Of a DNA stretch of 64,000 nt, positions 57,765 to 64,000 are shown piece by piece. Source of the DNA: Anas platyrhynchos (lineage: Eukaryota > Chordata > Aves > Anseriformes > Anatidae). The DNA lies in assembly GCF_047663525.1 (NCBI RefSeq), contig NC_092603.1, positions 971,501 to 1,035,500 of the forward strand. Direction: 5' to 3'. Every line of letters starts with the position of its first letter. Position 1 is the stretch's first letter. The notes under the pieces are model-generated. The model saw only the letters and a program-made list of their open reading frames with translations. It was not told the DNA's origin and made no database searches. The position numbers were made by a program, and so were the translations under genes.

Positions 57765-59150
57765 TTCCCAGTGTTATATATGGAATGGTAATTCATGTCG
57801 AGAAAATGGTTGATATTAATGAAGAAGGGGGAGATTTGTGAGTGTGGCCATGGGGATTGGAAAGCCTTGTGGTTGAGATAACATTAGACTCTTAACGACC
57901 AGGCCATCAGGAATATAAAAGAGTTTAGCGGGAACAAAGAAGGGTGATTCAGGAGACTCCATGCAGTCTCTTTCAGGTTTCTTGTTCTCCAGCCCTTAAG
58001 CCATGGAAGTTTCTGGGTGTTTGCTGTTGTTGTTACATTCAAAGTTGTCTGACCAATGAAAAGTTGTTTTTGAAAAGAACTGCTGTGGAGACAAGGGTAT
58101 ATATAAGAGGGGAGCCTGCCCTCAAGATAAAAAAAAAAAAAAAAAGGCAACAGGATGTGATGAAGTTATGTCATCAATAAAGAAGCAGAAAGAAGGAATG
58201 AAAAGGAACAGGCTGGCAGAATGGAGACCAGGAGAGCAACAGGCACACTGATCGCCCCATGAAGATAGGTTTGGCCAAACTCAGCAAACTGCTCAGAGAA
58301 GCTTGTACAGAAAGTCACTGGAAATTGGCGCACCGGAGCTGGAGAGAAGCTCGAGCTGAGAGAAGCGGACATGTGCACACAACTGCCCCTCGCTGGTCAG
58401 CAGTTGCGCGTTATGGGGAATCATATGTCCTTAGGAACAAAGACTGTCCTGGTAACCTTACAGCTTATTCTCCTTCTTAACAATTGGACAGTTTATGAGC
58501 CTGAAACATGGGACCAAATTGAGGTCAAGGTGTGGGACTCTGCAACTACAAATGACAAGGTTGCAGTGGGATTGCTCGGCACCTGGCGAGCAATCCCTGA
58601 GGCCTTGAAGAGCCATGTGGGACCACAGTCAGAGATGTGTGGTTTACCAGATAGTGAGGGAGCTGTGGGCTCCTTTGCTGATCCGACTGCTATGCCATTG
58701 GCCCCTCTGCCACTACAGCCGTCAAAGGCTTTTGTTGTTACGCCCCCTGTTGGCCTAAACGTGCCTTTCGACCCAGGCCTCATTGGCCTTGAAAAGGAGA
58801 TGGATATGCTTTTCTTTGATCCGGGAAGAACAGGATACATAAGACCTGAAGACCGAGTTGCTTGACAACTTAAAGCGAAACATATTGTTCAAAAGGAATG
58901 GAAAATGGAGACTTGTTTGTAATCAATAAAAGGAATGGAAGATTGAGACTGTTAAGTAATGGATCTTAAAGGATTGTTTGTTACCTTTTCTGATTGCACA
59001 TATGTATAGGTGTACCCAGGTTTAGTATGTAAAAGCAATGTTCTGTATATTTAGAATGTTTGATGTTCACGTGTGCATGTTGGTGGAGCATAGACTCCCC
59101 GCACACACTGCCCTATTTACTTGCCTTTTATAGCTTTTATACCTTTTATA
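57765..59150 (+). mobile_element. ERV fragment, plus arm of palindrome (unit 2)
   Basis: This is the counterpart of 28440-29830. The purine tract is followed by TGTGAGTGTGG, a clean LTR start. The gag-like stretch is open over 58371-58865 (164 codons), longer than in unit 1. No pol or env is present. Confidence 0.65.
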
Positions 59151-59249
59151 GCTTTTATACCTTTTATAGCTTTTATAAATATTAACAAATTCAGATTGAG
59201 TTGAGACTTCATTTATAATACTATACTATACTATTTATACTTATAAAAG

Positions 59250-60575
59250 GTATAAAAGGCAATTAAACAGTGCTGGGTGTGCGCGGAGTCTATGCTCCAC
59301 CAACATGCACACACAAACATCAAACATTCTAAATATACAGAACATCGCTTTTACATACTAAACCCGAGTATGCCTGTACATATGTACAATCAGGAAAGGT
59401 AACAAACAATCCTTTAAGATCCATGACTTAACAGTCTCAATCTTCCATTCCTTTTGAACAATGTCTCGCTTTAAGTTGTCAAGCAACTCGGTCTTCAGGC
59501 CTTATGTCTCCCGTTCTTCCCGGATCGAAGAAAAGCATATCCATCTCCTTTTCAAGGCCAATGAGGCCTGGGTCGAAAGGCACGTTTAGGCCAACAGGGG
59601 GCGTAACAACAAAAGCCTCCGATGGCTATAGCGGCAGAAGGACCGATGCCCTAGCAGTCGGATCAGTAAAGGAGCCCGCAGCTCCCTCACTATCTGACAA
59701 ACCACACGTTTGTGATTGTGGCCCCAAATGGCTCTTTAAGGCCTCAGGGATTGCTCGCCAGGTGCCGAGCAATCTCACCGCAACCTTGTCGTTTTTAATT
59801 GCAGAGTCCCACACCTTGACCTCAATTTGGTCCAACGTTTCAGGCTCATAAACTGTCCGATTGTTAATAAGGAGAATAAGCTGTAAGGTTACCAGGACAG
59901 TCTTTGTTCCTAAGGACATATGACTCCCCATAATGCGCAACTGCTGACCAGCGAGGGGCAGTTGTGTGCACAGGTCCGCTTCTCTCAGCTCGAGCTTCTC
60001 TCCAGCTCCGGTGCGCCCATTTCCAGCAACTTTCAGTACGAGATTGTCTGAGCAGTTTGCTAAGTTTGGCCGAACCTATCTTCATGGGGCGATCAGTGTG
60101 CCTGTTGCTCTCCTGGTCTCCATTCTGCCAGCCTGTTCCTTTTCATTCCTTCTTTCTGCTTCTTTATTGATGACATAACTTCATCACATCCTGTTGCCTT
60201 TTTTTTTTTTTTTTTTTATCTTGAGGGCAGGCTCCTCTCTTATACCCTTCTCTCCACAGCAGTTCTTTCAAAAACAACTTTTCATTGGTCAGACAACTTT
60301 GAATGTAACAACAACAGCAAACACCCAGGAACATCCATGCCTTAACAGCTGGAGAACTAGAGAACCATTTGGAGAACAAGAAACCAGAGACTGCATGGAG
60401 TCTCCTGAATCACCCTTCTTTGTTCCCTCTAAACTCTTTTATATTCCTGATGGCCTCATCATTAAGAGTCTAATGTTATCTCAATCACAGGGTTTTCCAA
60501 CCCCCATGGCCACACTCCCAAGTCTCCCCCTTCTTTATTAATATCAACCATTTTCTCGACATGAATTACCATTCC
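59250..60575 (-). mobile_element. ERV fragment, minus arm of palindrome (unit 2)
   Basis: This is the inverted copy of 57765-59150, with the gag-like minus-strand ORF at 59626-59940 and the LTR-like sequence at its right end. Confidence 0.65.
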
Positions 60576-60800
60576 ATATATAACACTGGGAAGCAGCTTG
60601 TGGATGCAGAGGGCATCCCTGGATGAACCCATATGGGATCGAGCAACCAAAAATATTTCTTCCTTCATGGAAGGGGGCAGACTTAGCTTTGCATAGGGGT
60701 CATTGTCCGCTGGAAAGGATTCTTCCTCTTCCTTCCAGCACCGTTTGCTTATGTGGGAGATGCTCAGCCCCTTGACTTCTCCTTCTGCTTCTTTGTGCAG

Positions 60801-60942
60801 GTTCAATATCTGGGGCAATGGCCAATGTGCCTACCTCAACCTTGATGGGGTCAGCAGCAACTTGTGCTCCCAGCAGAAGTATTCTGTCTGCAGCCATGCC
60901 CTGCAGAGCCCCAGGGGAGCATGGAGGGGAGGAGAGCCCTGA
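60801..60942 (+). pseudogene. Orphan CLEC2-like last lectin exon, inverted copy (unit 2, plus)
   Basis: After an AG at 60799-60800, 142 bases in phase 1 encode FNIWGNGQCAYLNLDG and CSQQKYSVCSH, ending at TGA. It is an inverted relative of 57415-57556, including about 200 bp of flanking intron (60577-60800). No upstream exons are on this strand. The R to W and I to L changes show it has diverged. It is absent from unit 1. Confidence 0.8.
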
Positions 60943-61089
60943 GCTCCCCCCTGCAGCATCCTCCTGCGTGCTCGAGTCACCTCTGAAGTTACACCATGAA
61001 GATGAGGAAGAGAAAGCTGCTACCACTAAACCCCCTTGCGTAGGGTTCCTGACGGTACATTGTCTAAAGAAATGTTATAATTGAAGTCT

Positions 61090-62385
61090 CAATTCAATCT
61101 GAATATTTATAAAAGGAATATTTATAAAAGGAATATATATAAAAGGTATAAAAGGCAAGTAAACAGCGCAGGGTGTGCGGGGGGTCTACGCTCCACCAAT
61201 GTACATACGAATATCAAACAATCTAAATATATAGAACATTGCTTTTATATACTAAACCTGAGTATGCCTGTACAATCAGAAAAGGTAACAAACAATCCTT
61301 TAAGTTCCATGACTTAACAGTCTCCATTTTCCATTCCTTTTGAACAATATGTCTCTAAGTTGTCAAGCAACTCGGTCTTTGGGCCTTATGGATCCTGTTC
61401 TTCCCAAATCGAAGAGAAGCATATCCATCTCCTTTTCAAGGCCGATAGGGGCTGGGTCAAAAGGCATGTCCAGGTCAGTGGGTGGCGTAACAGCAAAAGC
61501 CTTTGATGGCTGTAGCAGCAGAGGGGCCAATGGCTCATGGCATAGACTGTGGCCCCAAATGGCTCTTTAAGGCCTCAGAGATTGCTTGCCAGGTGCAGAG
61601 CAATCCCACTGCAATCTTGTCATTTGTAGTTGCAGAGTCCCACACCTTGACCTCAGTTTGGCCCATAAACTGTCCGAATGTTAAGAAGGAGAATAAGCTG
61701 TAGGACTTTGTTCCTAAGGACGTATGATTCCCCATAATGCGCAACTGCTGACCAGCGAGGGGCAGTTGTGTGCACATGTCCGCTTCTCTCAGCTCGAGCT
61801 TCTCTCCAGCTCCGGTGCGCCTATTTCCAGTGACTTTCTGTACAAGCTTCTCTGAGCAGTTTGCTGAGTTAGGTCAAACCCATCTTTATTAGGTGATCAA
61901 AGTGCGTGTTCCTGTCCTGGTCTCCACTCTGCCAGACTGTTCCTCTTCACTCTTTTTTCCTGCTTCTTTATTGATGACATAACTTCATCACATCGTGTTG
62001 CCTTTTTCATCTTGAGGACAGGCTTCCCTCTTATACCCTTCTCTCCACAGCAGTTCTTTTCAAAACACCTTTTCATTGGTCAAACAACTTTGCATATAAC
62101 AACAGCAAACACCCAGAAATTCCATGCCTTAATGGCTGGAGAACAAGAGACCAGCTGGAGAACAAGAATCCAGAGACTGCATGGAGTCTCCTGAATCACC
62201 CTTCTTTGTTCCCTCTAAACTCTTTTATATTCCTGATGGCCTCATCATTAAGAGTCTAATGTTATCTCAATCACGGGGTTTTCCAACCCCCATGGCCACA
62301 CTCCCAAATCTCCCCCTTCTTTATTAATATCAACCATTTTCTCAACACAAATTACCACTCCACATATAACAACTCAATATATAAC
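61090..62385 (-). mobile_element. Additional antisense ERV fragment (unit 2 only)
   Basis: This is a further minus-strand copy of the ERV arm. Its gag-like part (61340-61777) has internal deletions. Its right end (62000-62385) is almost identical to 30880-31260, so this is the arm that corresponds in position to the unit 1 minus arm. Confidence 0.65.
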
Positions 62386-62529
62386 AGGGGCATTGAATGG
62401 CCGTGAGCTGTGGCAGGAAGCTCCAGCCCCGCCACTGGTTTGCACTTCACCAGTACAGCTCTGAGCATTTTGGTTTCCTGTCCTCTGGACCCTGTCGTGT
62501 CCCCTCCACCTTCTGCGTGTCCTTCTGCC

Positions 62530-62614
62530 ATGGAGGATGAGGATGGCTACATGGCCTTGGACAGGCGATGCAAGCGGGGTGCTGCGGAGAGGCCGGGACC
62601 CCTCCGGGACGCAG
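62530..62614 (+). CDS. hemITAM cytoplasmic first exon (unit 3 leader)
   Basis: This second copy of the 31410-31494 exon begins MEDEDGYMALD and has the same phase-1 donor; one residue differs (P for L near position 22). It lies upstream of unit 3, whose NKR-P1-like gene would start just beyond the window, so the exon/receptor order repeats. Bases 62615-63456 hold no other recognised gene. Confidence 0.7.
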
Positions 62615-63456
62615 GTAGCGGGGTCCGATCCTCCGTCCCACCATGGGTTTGTGGTGGCGAGAGCATACCCCGGGTGGCGATTGGTTGGCAGGGGGAAGAA
62701 GCGGGGTGGTGCAGCTCTTGGGGTCCCAGAGAGTCACTCAAGCTGGGGAAACTGTGAGGTGGCTTACCGGGGATGCTTGCCTTTGATAAACTCGGTATTA
62801 TGGAACAAAAATGGTTTTGCACCAGAACTGGGAACAAGGGCAAGCAGAGGAAATGCCAGAGAGGTGGTTCCATCGGTCTGTGAGGGCTGGAGATGGATGA
62901 AGTGTGAGAAAAGAGAGAGAAAGGAAGCATTTTTGGGACCTCTGCTCTATGGAACCCGCTTGCACGGCAAAGTGCTTGGCAGTGCACACCCATTGTCTAG
63001 AATCATAACATTGGTCAGTGGTACACCACAGGAGGTAAATTTATGTAGTAGCACACTTCAGGGGAATAGGAGAAATGGGAAATAAGGGTCCCAGGGGAAA
63101 AGGGGATGTCCCTGGGACAGTGCATACTGAGAGTCCTTTAGGAAGAATGCTAAGGAATCGGTTGCAGCAAGGTTTGTAGCTCTGGGGGAGCATGGGAGGA
63201 TGGGGAGAGCATGCAGGGCTGATGCGTGTCTTTTGAAGGCACCTGCACTTGTTTGAGGACTTCCAGATGGATTTAGAGGTGGCTGCATGGTAAAATTCAG
63301 AGTCTCTCCTCCCCCCACCCAAAAAAACTGGCCAGTGCTCATCCCACCAATGCCCCACCAGAGCCAGATCTTGCTTTCCCCCAGCATTACCCCATTTATA
63401 TTGTTTTTCTTCATCTCTTGGAGGAACTTCTTCAAACAGGAAGTTCTTGTAAACAG

Positions 63457-64000
63457 GCTATCCAAAATAAATGTCTTGCAATTAAATTTTCTGGATGCAG
63501 ATTTTTACCAAAATATGTATATATATATAATTTTTTTAAGTTTTGCAAGCTATGGTCAGGATGGAGGCAGAGCCTTTTGAAGCCTTTTTTTTTTAATTAC
63601 TGGTGGTGGTGGTGGTGTGGTTTTTTTTTGACACCTTTTTTTTGATACCGTGAAGGAAGAGAAATGTAAAAGCGGGCCTGCCTCTGCTCACCACAGAAAA
63701 TAGAGTACAAAACTTTCCATGAGGTCAATGAGAGCTGAAGGCAGAGTAACAACGAACAGCAAATTGGACTGGTGGTGCTTTTTCCCCAGTCCTAGGAAGT
63801 GCCAGCTGCTCCATGCAGCAGAGACTAGGTCAAGCTGGCATGAAAAAATTAAATTAAACATCAAGATAATGCATATTTATTTTGCTGCAGAAAATAAGCA
63901 AGGAAAAAAACCCTCTTTGCCTCTTCTGGTGCAAAAGTTACAGGATAAATTACTTGGCGTGGAAGAAAAAGCAACAAATTGCAATCAAAACCATCCCCTT
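63457..64000 (+). repeat. Start of tandem unit 3, cut by window edge
   Basis: From about 63457 the sequence matches the starts of unit 2 (32336 onward) and unit 1 (5003 onward), including the phrases gcaagctatggtcag and ctctttgcctcttctggtgc. It ends before the point where the NK-type receptor would begin. The array therefore has at least three units and continues to the right. Confidence 0.9.

Larger units (their letters stand above)
32336..63456 (+). repeat. Tandem segmental duplication, unit 2 (about 31.1 kb)
   Basis: This is the second copy of the unit beginning at 5003. It is longer for two main reasons: a 1.9 kb CR1 at 54840-56763, and an extra module at about 60577-62385 made of a lectin exon plus an antisense ERV fragment. 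Identity to unit 1 varies along the length. It is close to complete around 40.1-43.9 kb and visibly lower around 32.4-36.8 kb. Confidence 0.95.

Overview
This is vertebrate nuclear DNA, almost certainly from a bird. CR1 LINEs occur in both orientations, including one with a 606-codon reverse-transcriptase ORF. There is an LTR whose primer site matches tRNA-Lys and several fragments of another endogenous retrovirus (ERV). All recognisable host genes are short-intron, six-exon type group V C-type lectin-like receptors, arranged like the B-NK/B-lec genes of the galliform MHC or the mammalian NKRP1/CLEC2 cluster. I cannot name the species.

Layout. Bases 1-5000 hold the 5' exons of a minus-strand CLEC2-like gene that runs off the left edge, followed by a very AT-rich block. 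From about 5003 the window is a tandem segmental duplication: unit 1 about 5003-32335, unit 2 about 32336-63456, and the start of unit 3 from about 63457. Each unit carries, in order: (i) a plus-strand NKR-P1/B-NK-like receptor; (ii) a convergent minus-strand CLEC2-like gene; (iii) about 12 kb of retroelements (LTR, inverted ERV fragments, CR1, and a second LTR split by CR1 and fused to a tRNA-Lys cDNA); (iv) a second plus-strand NK-type receptor; (v) a convergent orphan last exon of another CLEC2-like gene; (vi) a palindrome of ERV fragments; (vii) an orphan plus-strand first exon with a hemITAM.

Function. NKR-P1-type receptors bind CLEC2-type lectins, so each unit looks like two head-on receptor/ligand cassettes. 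The two receptors of unit 1 have short tails with ITIM or ITIM-like motifs. In unit 2 the ITIM exon of the first receptor carries two extra bases that break its frame. A hemITAM exon with the correct splice phase (Tyr7, DEDGY) lies 2.2 kb upstream of it. This suggests conversion of an inhibitory receptor to an activating one by first-exon replacement, and it is the most interesting lead here.

Unit 2 differs from unit 1 by several later events: a 1.9 kb CR1 in intron 5 of the second receptor, a 137 bp CR1 with a target-site repeat, an extra 1.8 kb ERV/lectin-exon module, loss of a long TTTTA microsatellite, and clustered amino-acid changes in the lectin domains. Splice sites were placed by eye from GT/AG signals, reading phase and family homology; no transcript evidence was available.
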